NCBI GenBank assembly: GCA_018398575.1
Contig: JAGTXZ010000020.1
Span: forward strand, 372,001-436,000
Length of the DNA: 64,000 nucleotides
Source of the DNA: Ampelomyces quisqualis
Taxonomy: Eukaryota > Ascomycota > Dothideomycetes > Pleosporales > Phaeosphaeriaceae
Reading direction: 5' to 3'
A program made the translations under genes and the position numbers. The notes beneath the pieces were generated by a model. That model saw only the letters and a program-made list of their open reading frames with translations, was not told where the DNA came from and made no database searches. Positions within the stretch are counted from its first letter, which is position 1; every line of letters starts with the position of its first letter. Positions 1 through 11,790 of the stretch are shown in pieces.

Positions 1-1667
1 TGTATTACTTCCGTTTAGCGTAGCAACAGACGCGGCAGGTTTGCTAGTACTTGCGCCGCCAATGGTAGGAAGCACATTGACAGGAATCATGACTACTTTC
101 TTGAACGAAGCCAGAAAATCTTGCTTCACAGCTTTCCGGTTGACGTTTGCCATGTAGAAAGTCTCCGTCGTCTGTTCTTCCTCCGCCAGCCGCTTCTCCC
201 AAGCATCAACTTCAGCGGCAGACTTCTTGGTAAAGAATGCTAATTCTTCTTGCAAGTAAAGATCGATATGTTGCTCAAAGCATCGCGATATCGTCCGCAA
301 CGCATCATCCTGGAAAGTTGGCTTCGAGGCGCGCGTAGGCGTCAGTGAAATCGCAAGTTGTAGTGCTTGGTCGAAAACCCCCGCGATCGCTTTCAGATAC
401 ACCTCGACACTGATGTCATGCGACTCGTCCAGGAGCGTACCAAGGTACTCGGAAACGATGTCCTCGGCCACGCGATCTAGAAACGGTTGTAGGACGTCTA
501 CTGTGGACGGGAACACTCTGTCAATAATGGCCGCCTCCTCGTTCAGCGCAACAGCGAGGCCGTGGAAGAAGGCGTGAGACGGCTGCAAATTCAGCTGATT
601 TGCACCAAAATGCTGCAAACAGTCCGTAGGGCTTCCCAATCTCTCCTTCTCAAGCATCAAAGGATGATTGTGGATGAATGAATCAAGACATGCCGCGCCG
701 CCGTTCAGCGCAACCAGTACAGTCGCAAACCTCTTCATGCGGCCTTGGAAGTCCCTCTCCGCATAGCCCTGCTCGAACTCTCGGAGCACAGCATTTTCGA
801 AGACGCCAATCATCGTGTCTAACTTTTCTTCGCGCCGGTACCAGCCCTGCGCGAAGTCGCTCTTGGCAAATGTCTTGAGTTGCGCCAGCATGTGTGCTTG
901 CTGCTCCGGGTCGCGATAAGTTCTGAATAGCACAGGATCGGTGTGGCTCGTAGACCTCGAGAGGTCGAAGTAGTATGGCGCCAGTGCTCCGTAGACCTTT
1001 CCAAACTCTTGTCTAGCCATGCCTCGGATCGATCGAACTCGTGAGAGAATCTCCAGTGCAGCCTGAGGGTCGACCATTGCAGGCGCCGCACATGTCGCTC
1101 CAGCAGGTCCCAATGACATGTCACTGAACCCTCTGTCCAACGTTGTTGCCCTCGGTCGAGTCTGGTGGTCCTGGGAATTGCGTTGCATCTTCTCCTCCAA
1201 TGTGGCGTCGAATAGTGTCATGCTGACCTTTGGCTGTCCGTCCGCTCCTGGCGGCATTCCGTTGGCACTGCCATTCAGACCAGCGCCAGATCTTCGTGCT
1301 TCCTCTGCCTTTTGCGCTTCTAGTTTTCTCCTCATCGACTCTTCGAATCTCTTCTTTGCCTCGAGGTCGTTCCAGCAGCCCATGCTCTTGAGCCTTTGTA
1401 TCCAACGTGTGTCATCGTATACCATCTCTTGCATGCGTTTCGAGGTGCGCGCAAATCTGAACATATCGGCGACGGGGAGGTAGTCGAGGATTGTGTTGAT
1501 CAATTCTACTGAGATCAGCTTGGATCTATGCGCACTGTGTCCGTATCAATCTTACCTGCTGGCAGTATGGCTTTGGACTCTGCCACCAGCTCCGTGGTCC
1601 GCAGTGCTGACATGAAGGTGGGCTGCCCCTGGGGCAGCGCCCGCTTGAAGTTTGACCTGGTGGCCAT
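1..1667 (-). CDS. rcy1: Recyclin-1 (F-box / exocyst Sec10-like), 3' end beyond window
   Basis: F-box protein of endosome-to-plasma-membrane recycling and exocytosis; recyclins link an SCF-type F-box to an exocyst Sec10-like body. Two exons are visible: 1556-1667 and 1-1505, separated by a 50-bp GT-AG intron (1506-1555). The first ATG (1667) begins MATRSNFKRAL, and the splice creates LPAELINTILDYLPVADMF, a textbook F-box, at about residues 35-55. After a charged, Ala/Gly-rich linker the long helical region (VLREFEQGYAERDFQ, CLQHFGANQLNLQPSHAFF) matches the recyclin/Sec10 type. About 539 residues are in the window and the frame is still open at base 1, so the C-terminus is missing. No broken frame was seen. 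The family assignment is by recognition, not by alignment. Confidence 0.82.
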
Positions 1668-2162
1668 GGTGAAGGTCCCAAGAGAGCGGCAGATTGTGTC
1701 TTATATCGCAGCGAATTTATCTTCCATGGCGTGGTGGCGGAGGTTCGGGCGTGGTTGTTGCGAGAGTGCGATGCGGCGGCTACCCGGTGGTGATGGGAGC
1801 CACGAGTAGTGCCCCGCTAGGTGCAGATGACTTTGTTCTACTGAACGAGGAGTCGATGCTCATAACGACTCCACGAATCACATCCATGCCACTTCGTTCG
1901 TCTCCATAGTTAATCCGGTGGTTTTTGGTTCATGGTCGGACGTCGCGACGCTGTCGCTCCCGACTGTTGTCTAACGCCCCTACGACATCGAGCGCGCCGC
2001 CAGTGGCACAAACAAGAGGAGTAGACAATGAATCTGAACAGTGTTTATATATTTCATGTAATCCAGTAAGCAGCGCTTGGTCTCAATTTCAGACTACATG
2101 TTACATGTTCAAAGTAGGCGTGCCATGATCGCTCGCGCCGATACTGCAAACTCAGCCCAATC
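1668..2162. other. Intergenic, recyclin 5' side to CFEM gene 3' end
   Basis: About 495 bp holding the presumed promoter of the leftward recyclin gene and the 3' flank of the leftward CFEM gene. I see no convincing coding sequence or RNA gene here. Confidence 0.5.
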
Positions 2163-2855
2163 TTACAAAGCCGCGAGCAATCCAGCCATGACCACTCCCA
2201 ATCCTGCACCAGCACCAGCCGCAGCGCCCGTCGTGGCAGCTGCAGATGCCGATGCCGCACTGGCAGAAGACCCTCTAGCTGCAGAGCGACTGGCCGAGAC
2301 AGATGAAGCCATGGAGCCAGTTGACATGGCAGAGTTGGATGAAGCCATGGAGCCAGTTGACATGGCAGAGTTGGATGCTGCCGCTGAGCCAGTTGACATG
2401 GCAGAGTTGGATGCTGCCGCTGAGCCAGATGCCGTCGACGAAGCAGCAAGAGTCGAGGAACCGGACGGGCAGACGGGCGCGGTGTTTACGTTGATGTTGG
2501 AGATCTTGCAAAGTGTAACGGCAAACTCCGTCGTGGCTGTCCATTGTGTTAGCTTGAGCTGGGTGCGAGGCTGTGCTGTCACATACCAGCGATGTCTGAC
2601 TGCGAACACGAAGCGAAGACACAGCAAGAGACTTTGTCAATGACTGCCGTGTTCCCGCAGATGCAGGCAATATCGGCAACACCGCAGCTGCCCAAGTTGT
2701 TGCCAAAGCATGTTTGCTTTCGTGATGGTCAGCGCCGATTCGCCCTTGGGCGTCCATCGAGTACTTACAGCGCATTGAGGGATTTGACCGAGTAAGTTCT
2801 GTGCCAGGACCATAGGCCCGAACGCAGTGACGGCGGCGACGAAAGCGAAACGCAT
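2163..2855 (-). CDS. CFEM-domain GPI-anchored cell-surface protein
   Basis: Small secreted cysteine-rich wall protein of the fungal CFEM family (haem/iron acquisition, surface or effector roles in known members). Exons: 2769-2855, 2587-2716, 2163-2536; introns of 52 and 50 bp. The product is 196 aa. MRFAFVAAVTAFGPMVLA is a signal peptide and NLLGQIPQCA starts the CFEM domain. Splicing restores the cysteine pattern: QCAQTCFGNN, GSCGVADIACICG, VSCCVFASCSQSD, VTLCKISN and PVC. The rest is a Ser/Ala/Thr/Met-rich stalk built of 12-residue repeats (SAMSTGSMASSN-like), and the end GAGLGVVMAGLLAAL is a typical GPI-attachment tail. The exon frames only join with these splice sites, which supports the model. 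Ligand and role cannot be read from the sequence. Confidence 0.88.
2302..2433. repeat. 36-bp tandem repeat inside the CFEM gene stalk
   Basis: Three full 36-bp units (2302-2337, 2338-2373, 2374-2409) and a partial fourth. The first two are alike and the third differs in its first third. The period is a multiple of three, so copy-number change would alter stalk length without breaking the frame. Confidence 0.85.
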
Positions 2856-3133
2856 GGTGTAGATGAAATCGGACAGTGCGGATGGAAGCTGAGAGATGCG
2901 GTTTGCAAAAGGAAGACAAGCAGAGCACAACGCGAAAGGGATAGCCTTGTCTTAAATGTGTCGAATCGGCCTGGGTAAGCTGGAGTCCGCTAGCAATCCA
3001 GACTACAGGATCACCACCCGTTACTGGATGTGATTTTAGCTCTTTCGGCCATTCGATGCTCTGGGCGACGCCCTCTGCTGTGGCTGGCGGAACGCGGGAA
3101 AAGACAACAACTCGGCTTGCAGATCGGAGGCTC

Positions 3134-3261
3134 TACAAGGGGGGAGCATGAATCGATGAGTAGTGGGCCTCTGCGCACGTACGAAATTTGTATGGAAATT
3201 GGTCAATTTGTGTACAAGATTCGATGTCCCACTACTCATCGATTCATGCACCCCCCTTGTA
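3134..3261. mobile_element. Putative TA-flanked MITE / large inverted repeat
   Basis: Terminal inverted repeats of about 33 bp (3135-3167 and 3228-3260) match at all but one position. They begin ACAAGGGGGG and enclose about 60 bp. The outer bases read TA on each side, as expected for a Tc1/mariner-type target duplication. There is no coding capacity, so if it is an element it is non-autonomous. The inner 60 bp is itself partly self-complementary. An alternative is a simple hairpin without transposon origin. Confidence 0.6.
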
Positions 3262-3317
3262 AATGCTAGTCTGCAGTATCAGCGTCCACATTGACGGCAT
3301 TCTCGTGAATCTTGTCA

Positions 3318-3333
3318 TACTCCGTACGGAGTA
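3318..3333. repeat. 16-bp perfect palindrome
   Basis: The sequence TACTCCGTACGGAGTA is perfectly self-complementary. It lies 57 bp beyond the inverted-repeat element. It could be a protein-binding site or a remnant of another terminal repeat; nothing else identifies it. Confidence 0.7.
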
Positions 3334-6300
3334 CTGCATCTGCACCAGGTCCCGGGTGGGGATGAGTGTTACCTACTGAGGTATAAGGTTCCATCGTCGG
3401 CGGCGATCCGGGGATTTGTACTACTGCATGCAGGCTCTACTTATGCAAGAACCACACCACGACTGGTCAGACCCGATAGGTACTCGCCATGCACAGAGTA
3501 AGTCTTGTGCGCATCGCTCGGGCATGGCACTTTCGAGGAGCTGTGATTACGAAGGGCTGCTGCGTCGAAGCTTAAGATGGCACAGCGCACGTCTGCTCCA
3601 AGGTTGCGAAACAAAGATTGCTCCCTCTGATGATACAGAATCGATAAGCCTTCTTCAAGATGGATAGGACGAAGGACGGGCCGATTGAGTCTCGTCTCCA
3701 CGGTTCATGGTTCATGGAGATGCAGTGTCCAGGGCTCATCGCGGGACTCTCCGTCACATGCCTTGCGCTGTTGCCTGACCAATCGCACAGTCCAGAGCGT
3801 CAAGAGGGCGTCGGGGCGCAGCTGGCAAACTTTGCGGAAAGGCACAAGAATTGAAGGGACGAGTGAGCCCGCCTGTGTCAAACACGGCCATATTCTGTGA
3901 CGCGCAAAAGGGATGAAACCGTGGCTCGGTGGTCGAGAAGACGTGAAAAGCAACATGGCCGACAATAGATGGCTCCACGCACAAACCACGCCAACGCGGT
4001 ACCTGCATCTTGGCTATCGCTAACAAGCCACACGGCAGACCCTGTGGACAGCATATGGCGGCCGTGATGGGTCAAGCAATGCCTGAGACACCATGACTCC
4101 AAGCTGACGTGCAGACCAAAGCAGCAAGAAGTCGGCTAGAAGGATGATTGAGGATTGATGCTGGAACAGTTGAAGCGCAACGTCCGTGGGGTGTAGCAGC
4201 GGTTAAGGACCAGCATTGTCAATGAAGCAACGAATGGGCTCCTCATCCGCACCCGGGGTCCCCCAGAAGCCCTCTCCACGCCCCCTCGCGGGCTTATGTC
4301 ATCAGCCCTACTACGATCATCGCAGGTGTCTGTTTGAGACACCGCAAGGTAAGACGGGGGCTCGATTGGATGACGTGTTGACGTGTTTCGTGCCATCCCT
4401 TTTCCAGACACCGTCCAGGAGTCATGCTAGAAAGCCATGGGCACCAGCTTCACTCCCCGAGCAGTGCTCCAAGTACGTACCTGGCCAAGGGCCACGAGGC
4501 ACACGCATCACTGTGAGTTGCCCTCTGGTCCGTTCCGCCGCCTGGTGCCCTGTGGGCAAGAAAGACAATATGGTCTTCTAACGAAGCCGTGAAGTATATA
4601 GCATACTTGAATACTTGACTTGGCTCTTGCCCTACTAGCATAACCATCTGTACCATACAAATCGCTGTCACCGAAGTGTCACCGCTCAAAGTCTCAGACA
4701 ACGTCTCATAACAATCATCTCAAAGTACATCATTATTGGCAGCAACCCAAGAATGTCTTTTGCTCAAACCGCAATCATGAAATCCTCCACGTGCTACAGA
4801 CCGCGGCCCGTCGACGGAGACCACCAGCCGAGAGATGGCGATTGATTTGCTTGTAAGTTGCTGTCGTGCAGTTGAAGATGCTCGTTTAGAAAGATACTGA
4901 CCTTACCAATAGGAAGCTGCGATTCGCTTAGGGGGCTTGATTAGGAAAATGCAGCATCCCGCCCCAGAACCACCACAACTTCGTTCCACCCGACGCAGCG
5001 CGTCCTACATTTTCCTCGGTGTCCTATTCACACGACCCCAGCATTTCCAGCATTTTCCCGACCCCCGTTGAGTTATACCCGTCTCATCTTTTGGACTCAT
5101 AGCGCGGAGTACGAGTAGCGCTAGCTGGAAAGGGGTCCGCAAGCGATTACGTCTGGGGGCGGTTGAAGAGGGCGCAGCAGCTCTTAGCAACGCGAACAAC
5201 AACCTCCATCGATACCGGGCAGCGGGCTGTGTTACTCCGGTGAACCACAACTAGTCCTGGAGTCATCAAAGCAAAGCGAGTAGGCGATTTGAAGGACCTT
5301 AAGCTCCTCTTTATCGAAACCATGTCACCGCTTGCTGGCTCGAGGCAGCCTTGTGGTGTGCCGCTGTGGCTCATGCGGCTGTGCTTCGGTCACGACCTTC
5401 ACACCCCAGGCTGCTAGGCAGGCGAACAGGGGCTCACCACCCAGAGGCCCCCAATCCGACGCTTCTGCCTGAGAAGACTCCCCTAGCCTCGTGCTATGGC
5501 ATTGGGCTTGTGGCTATGAAGAGTATCTGACCCCCAGGGCGGTGGACTATTGGAGTCACAAGCAGTTCGGTCAAGGAATTGGGGCTTCCAGAATGACGCT
5601 AGAACTTTGGAGCCTACCGTCGCCTTGTTCATCACGTCTCTGGCCAATGGTTTTTCCGCCCCAATGACCCGAGGCGCAGCATTTACACCTACTCAAGCTT
5701 GCCATTGGGGTTCACCGAAGAATCAATCTGGGGGTTCTGCGCCATGCCTGAAAGAAGGCACTTGGTTGCCTGTGCCTGAAGACTCATTGCTAAGGCTCAC
5801 TGGGGGTGGCGCCTCCGACAGGCCTCCCAGAGCCTCTCAGAGCCTCAACATGCGAAGACACCTTATAAACCTGAGCGCCTCCATAGGCAGTGAAACATCC
5901 ACCCATCATCACCGTCAATCAACCTCAGAGTCTGCCTATACATCCACACCCGGCCTTACTGCAGCCACATACGACCATCACTGCCCACTTCAGCCACCAC
6001 CACCACCACCACCATCCAAGACCTACTCATCAATATTCAACACCTACTTAAGAACACTATGATCGCCTTGGTTCTCGACATGACCAATTTGCGCACTGAT
6101 CCAGCACCTCCTCGCGACGGCGGCGCACCCAATCCAAGAACCGAATTCGAATCCGACTCCTCGATGCTTCTGTCTATGGCTACCGACGAGGCGCAACCCC
6201 GCTGCGGTGGTTAGAGGCTCTATGCCTCTATGGTATGTCGGCTCCAAAGCTCTTTCATGGACCCGATCTAACATGCTCGATAGTTGGGTGATTGTCTCTA

Positions 6301-7610
6301 TAGACATGGATTGATCGATGTCCATTTCAATGGGTCGATCGTGGTTACCATTCAATCACCGCATGATGCCACACCTTGGGGCGTTGAAGGCTCACGCCTT
6401 CCGAGCGCCCGCCTGAATCTTCGGCTTCATCTCCCTCTCGTCGCTTCTTTGACCTTGGCGACATGCAGCGTTTCTTTCATTCGGCTTTCTTCCAGCGGTC
6501 TACTCTGCTTGATGTATTGGAGGTGTTTGGGGTTTGGCTTTGATGTATATTAGGTGGACGACTATACGATTGATAGAACTGCGGGGCAGCATTTCCTTGG
6601 TCATAGAGGCATAGTTACATTGGGTCAACCCCTCCTGAGCGCTCGGCTGGACGACGGTAGTTCCGGCTCTAATTAGACTTGTGGGCGTTGGACGGATTTG
6701 CGCTTTGTAGAATAGTTTTGTGCTGCATATCTGCTACAGCACAGCAGAATTGCGGAGGAAGACGAGTCGAAACAATACAATGAGTTAGATTGGACACTCA
6801 ATGCCTTTCCCTCCTTGCCTCCCAGTGGTGAAGGGTCGCGATCAACGTGCAGGAAGGCCGGGATGGAATTTGGGAGGGATGGGGGAGGCCCAGACGGTCG
6901 CGCCGACATGGGAGATGAAAGAGGAAAATGGTGGTGGGACCTGGCAACTGGGTGCATCCCACGCTGGCGGCTGCCGTGGTCTTGGCATAGATAAGAGCAT
7001 TACCAATAGAATTGCTTCTTGCTCAGATGCCAGCATCCGTATACATCATCTCCGTCTCGCTGGATTCGCGAGGGTCTTCAAATCACGCAATATGTCCTCA
7101 CCATTGCCATCTGTCTCAGGCATCGTCGACTCGAGCATCAATTTGCGGACTTGTTCGACCACCGATGACGTATTCCAGCCCTCGCAGACGACCAGAAACA
7201 CTCAGACACCGCCGCAGGGCTAAAATTGACTAATGTAAACTCGGAAGTAGAGTCAGACACGCGCACAACTCGTCCCATTGTACGGGTGCAGAGGGCAATT
7301 GAACCGTGTAAATGGCCCCGATGAAGCAGCGCGACAGGTTCTTCCAGCGTCTGGCTGTCTTGGTCTTGTGCGCCTCGTTTGCTGGTGCGGCGAGAGCCAA
7401 GAGCAGGCCAATATAAGACTCGCGGAGTGACGATTGACGTTCGCGTCATCTGTCGCAAGTCGTTATCAGGCTTCTTTGACCTTGGCTCGCCCTTTGTTAC
7501 ACACCATTGCTCAACAACAACCTGCGATAGCGATTGCATATCTCCAGTGCGAGCTGTCTGCCAGCTGGCCTGCCCCGAGGAGTTGATCCGAATCGAACAA
7601 GTCGACGCAA

Positions 7611-8089
7611 ATGGCAGCTCGACCCGCCCAGGACGCGCGTGTTCTTTCGCATGGCCGTGGTGGTGCCGGTAAGCTTTGCCCACATGGCATTCTTCAGGCT
7701 ACTCAAGTTTGCCAGGCAACCTCGCCAGAGATGACCCGACCGCCAACTACCCCAAGCCCGAAGACCTGACCACTCCCACGCTCAAGTCGAACACGTACAC
7801 CACGGGCCGCGGCGGAACAGGCAACATGGCGCAGAACGATCCCGAGCGTCCAGAAGTTGCGCGCGCTGCCCAGGATGTCGAGGCCCCTGCCCAGGTCTCG
7901 GAGCCCAAGGGACCGACACATTATGGTCGCGGAGGAGCCGCCAACATCACCGACAAGGACCGCACGAGCGGAGACGCAAAGCGCAAGAGCGAGGACGTCA
8001 AGCGCGAAGAGGGCAGTGGCAAGGGCGGACTGTTGGCGAAGGGCAAGGAGCTCTTGAACAAGTTGGGCAAGAAAGGAGCAGGGGGCTGA
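7611..8089 (+). CDS. DUF3602 family protein (GRGGxGN repeats)
   Basis: Small hydrophilic fungal protein of unknown function, 143 aa. Exons 7611-7668 and 7716-8089 with a 47-bp intron. The splice joins HGRGGAG to N, giving the first of three family motifs: GRGGAGN (about residue 15), GRGGTGN and GRGGAAN. The C-terminal third is highly charged (KRKSEDVKREEGSGKGG) and ends in a short amphipathic Lys/Leu helix (LLAKGKELLNKLGKKG). The ATG at 7611 was chosen because only it gives the first motif. No signal peptide or membrane segment is present. The motif set is characteristic of DUF3602; no biochemical role is known to me. Confidence 0.82.
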
Positions 8090-9150
8090 TCATCTTGATC
8101 GAGGCCTACATATGACTGTAGTTGCACGATACCCTTTTGGTGGAGGGATATGACAGCGGGACAGCTGGGAGTCTGGGTTGCTTTCCTCTGGCACGGTTAC
8201 GATATCCCGCTTGGCTGGAATTTTGTTTTTCGACTGAGCAGTGTGTGGTTTCCTTGGCGCTACCTCGATTTCATCTATTATCTAATACACTCTACTCCTG
8301 AAAGTTCTCGATTGATTCTCCCCTTGGAGCACGCATCCGAAAAGGGGTCCGTGTACAATCAACAGTCTCGCGATGCTTTGCACGTCAAGTCTCGCGGACA
8401 TGTAGGTGGTGCCTGCGATGTCGACCGTAAACCGCTGTACCGCGTAACATTGTAGCCGTTTCATCAACATCTCCACGTTGCTCCCAAGTACCGAGGTCTT
8501 GTACGCCCGAAGGATATTCTCACCGCACGTGGAGTTGGGACCGCTGTGATTCTGTGCTGTGCTCCGAAACCGACGGCGTGCATCTCCAATCACAACGGGC
8601 CGTCTGTACAAGAGAGAACGTCACGGGCTTTACCTCTCCGCGCTATGCGGCGTCAAGTCAGCCCATTCGGATATGCGCACCTTCCTGTTGGAGCATGCTG
8701 TTATTGCCATCCGTCCATCTTTATGTAAGGGTTCTTAATCACCCCTCTAGCCATAGCAGTCCAACGTGTCATTCGTACATGAACAGTACCTGAGGCTGCA
8801 CCTCTGGGTCCGTCGGCTCCACTTTCCTGCGCGCGACGACCGCCTATCCATCTCCCAAGCCCGGCGAGCAACGGCAAAAGTGTCTACATTGCGCTCTCTT
8901 CCGCGAAGCCATAGGATATACCGCCCTTCCATAGTGACGCCCGGTAGCGCGGACAAAAACCTCGCCAACCACGGCTTAACCTCTGGACGTGTCTTGCTAC
9001 CATTGGATAGGAATTTGCTCCTGACAATATTTCCTGCTCGGAACGCTGACGTGCTTCCGCACTGGAGGGAGTATAATTGGTCTCGTGTCACCGTCTTGTT
9101 CGACTGTAGTCGTTTCTCTCAGTAGGAAAGCAAGGAAGACACTATACACC
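8090..9150. other. Intergenic, no gene seen
   Basis: About 1.06 kb between two rightward genes. Open frames here are short, lack recognisable domains and have no supporting splice structure. It presumably holds the DUF3602 3' flank and the oxygenase promoter. Confidence 0.5.
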
Positions 9151-10348
9151 ATGTCTGCCACGCAAACAGAGACTGCAACGGAGTCTTGGGTGCACTATCA
9201 CGATGGCGGCAAACCGGGACGACGCCGTGTTCTGACTGGCAGAGCAGCGCAAGAAACGTTCAGCGAGGTCCCCAAGATCGACTTCAGGCGCATATACTCG
9301 GAAAATCTCCAAGATCGGAGAGAGCTGGCGAAAGAGGTCGGAGCTGCATGTCGGAACGTAGGGTTTTTCTACGCGGTGAATCATGGGGTGGATGAAGAAA
9401 TGCTCAAAGACACATTTGGGGCACTAGAAAAGTACTTTGCGCTGCCAACAGACGTCAAGATGGAAACGCACAATCAAAAGACGGAGAAGTTTCGAGGGTA
9501 CGAAGCATTTTTAGAGGGAAAGCTGGATCCGAGCACTAGGGGAGGTCAGTCACATAAAGCCTCTACCCATACCACTGCCCATCGCTAATCCAACCCCAGA
9601 TCTGAAAGAAGGCTTCCTCATGGGCGAAGACGCCACCGACGCCGAACAAAACCGACCCGTCACCCCCTCGACCGCCAAACCCCGTAATCAATGGCCAACA
9701 CACCCCTCTGCCCTCTTCTGGCGCCCCGCGATCTACCGCTACTACAACGCCATGTACACGTTCAGCAAGCGCATGCTACACATTTTCGCGCTCGCGCTCG
9801 ACCTCCCAGAAACCTACTTCGACAGCATCACCACCAACCCCATGACCAACATCCGCGCGGTCCACTACCCGCCGCAAAAACGTCAATCTGACGTCGGCAT
9901 TGGCGCACACACCGACTTCTGCTGGTTCACGCTCGTATGCCAATCGAAAACCGCGTACCCCGCGCTTGAAGTCCTCAACGGCAACGGCATTTGGATCCCC
10001 GTACACCCGCAGCCCAACACTTTTGTCGTCAACATTGCCGACTTCTTAAAACTGGTGACGGGCGGGACGTGGCAGTCGACCGTCCACCGGGTGCGAAATA
10101 TCGGTGGCGAGGAGCGGTATAGTATGCCGTTCTTTTTCAGCCCAAATGAGGACGCCAAAGTTAGTGTTGTGCAGCATTTGAGGAAGGAGGGGGAGGTGTA
10201 TGACGAGTTTGTCGTCGGGGAGTATTTTCAAAAAAGGCTCGATATTGATCGCAGGACGCATTTGGATGACGGCAATGGCGTGGAGGAGGAGAAGAAGAAT
10301 AAGGAGAAGAGGAAAGGTATTGAGCGCGAACTTGATCTTTCAGCATAA
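9151..10348 (+). CDS. 2-oxoglutarate/Fe(II)-dependent oxygenase (isopenicillin-N-synthase-like fold)
   Basis: Predicted cytosolic dioxygenase of 380 aa. Exons 9151-9544 and 9600-10348, intron 55 bp (GTCAGT...CCAG). An N-terminal DIOX_N-type segment is seen (VPKIDFRRIYSEN, GFFYAVNHGV). The double-stranded beta-helix carries GIGAHTDFCWFT with the H235-x-D237 iron ligands, H294 in STVHRV, and R304-x-S306 (RYSMPFF) for 2-oxoglutarate binding, so the catalytic set is complete. The start MSATQTETATE is preferred over upstream in-frame ATG 9085 because family members begin shortly before the DIOX_N part. The tail is a Lys/Glu-rich extension (EEEKKNKEKRKG). Substrate unknown. No biosynthetic neighbours are recognisable, so it is not clearly part of a cluster. 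Confidence 0.9.
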
Positions 10349-11288
10349 ATCTATTTTCACAGACACTCGGGCCAGATATGTAGCCATGGTATTTACACCT
10401 TGCTTAATCCTTCTACACACGACCATAAACACGACATGTACACTCGTACAGGGATGGTTCCCCAGTCACCCACTAGCGCACTCTTCCTCACACTAGTCCC
10501 CACAGTGCACACACTCCCCCTCCCCCCATCCTTTCCTAACCCCAAACACCCCCCATACCGCCTGCACACCCTCATCCCCACCCCACCCTCTCCGCGCATA
10601 TACGCCCCTCGAGAAAGAAAAAAAGTACGTTACCCCACCTTTCTTCCCAGCCAAGCACACAGTCGACATCCAGGCCATGATGACCGAAACAAAAAACAAC
10701 GCCCCCCCCCCCCCGTCTTCCACGGGCGCTTGTTTGAGAGACAGATACTGCGCACAGAGAACCCTGCTGCTGCTGGTTTTTTTGTGGCGGCGGTGGGTGG
10801 TTCGCCGTGTGCGAGGGAAAAGCGACGTGTCTGAGCCTATTTTCGCGTTGGAAGGGGGGTGTGGGGTGTGAGATGTGGGGTGTAGAATGGTACTGACTGA
10901 AGGGAGATGTTAGGGAAGTTTTGGGCGAGGGGATGTAGGGTGTGATTTGTGGATGGAAGGGGGAAACTGGGAGCGCCTCCCCGACACCACAAGTCTCTGT
11001 CCCGCGCCCCCACCGCCGCCAGGAAAAACCACCTCCTCCCTCGCCCACCGTCTCCACGTAGCCCTCAGCAGGGCCTGCGAGAAGAATATGAACAATGTAA
11101 TGTAAACGGGACGCGTGGGACGGGGCTTATTTGCCTTATTTACTTCTTTGATTTACTCACTTCTGTACTTTCTTTTCTTTCTTTCTTCTTTCTTTCTTTC
11201 TTTCTTTCTTTCTTCTTTCTTTCTTTCTTTCTTTCTTCTTTCTTTCTTTCTTTCTTTCTTTCTTCTTTCTTTTCTTTCTTTCTTTTCT

Positions 11289-11325
<37 letters not shown>

Positions 11326-11790
11326 TTTCTTTCTTTTCTTCTTTCTTTCTTTCTTTCTTTCTCTTTTCCTCCCTTGTATACATGGTAAAGTTATATACAT
11401 GCACGCACGAGTGGTCGAAAATCCACCGCCCCCCGCCCCCGACCACGAGCAAGCGTAACAAAGTACATGGTATGCCCCCATGTGTGAATGATGCAGGCCC
11501 GCGCAAAAAGAAACAAAAAACAAAAAGAAATCTCGACGAGAAAAAACTATGATGAAGCATTGTCGTCATGTTCGTTCCTGACGGGGCATGGAGACATGTA
11601 AAAGAGTCTGACAAGGGGTGGGGATTTACAAGGGAAGAGCGTCGGTGTGTGCATGTGAGGGAGAGACAGGGGGCCCAAAAAAATAATGAGAAAACATCAT
11701 GGCACTGAGAGAAAGAGGGAAAAAGGTAACATGTTGCTGCTGAGCGCCGAAAATGCTGTGTGTATGTGTGTGTGTGCATCACAATCGTGT
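10349..11790. other. Intergenic between convergent genes, low-complexity rich
   Basis: Convergent 3' region of the oxygenase and the TBC gene. It contains a run of about 14 C near 10701, many C-rich pyrimidine stretches, the CTTT microsatellite (separate entry) and a short TGTG tract near 11761. Long open frames here are artefacts of the low-complexity composition. Confidence 0.6.
11168..11363. repeat. (CTTT)n-type microsatellite, about 195 bp
   Basis: Nearly uninterrupted array of CTTT with occasional CTT and CTTTT variants. The interruptions shift frame, so any predicted Phe/Leu/Ser protein across it is spurious. It is a likely length-polymorphic marker. Confidence 0.95.

Larger units (their letters stand above)
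2856..7610. other. Gene-poor 4.75-kb intergenic region
   Basis: No open frame here shows a recognisable domain, plausible splice structure or coding-like composition. It contains the 128-bp inverted-repeat element at 3134-3261, the palindrome at 3318-3333 and a short CCA/CAC microsatellite around 5996-6012. I checked by eye for tRNA-like T-loops; one GAATTCGAATC stretch near 6141 has no matching cloverleaf. Confidence 0.5.

Noticed and set aside
2077..2643. Rightward 188-aa frame rich in Ala/Asp/Glu repeats (PVDMAELDEAME)
   Set aside because: It is the antisense shadow of the CFEM stalk repeat. The opposite strand has signal peptide, CFEM cysteines, in-phase introns and a GPI tail.
6100..6230. 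tRNA-like GAATTCGAATC segment
   Set aside because: No acceptor, D or anticodon stems could be paired around it on either strand.
5550..6553. Several 90-170 aa ORFs in the gene-poor region
   Set aside because: No domain, no splice structure and biased composition (CCA repeats). Not supported as genes.
10949..11552. Phe/Leu/Ser or Lys/Glu-rich ORFs of 120-250 aa
   Set aside because: They are translations of the CTTT microsatellite and flanking pyrimidine tracts; frame interruptions in the repeat show no selection for coding.
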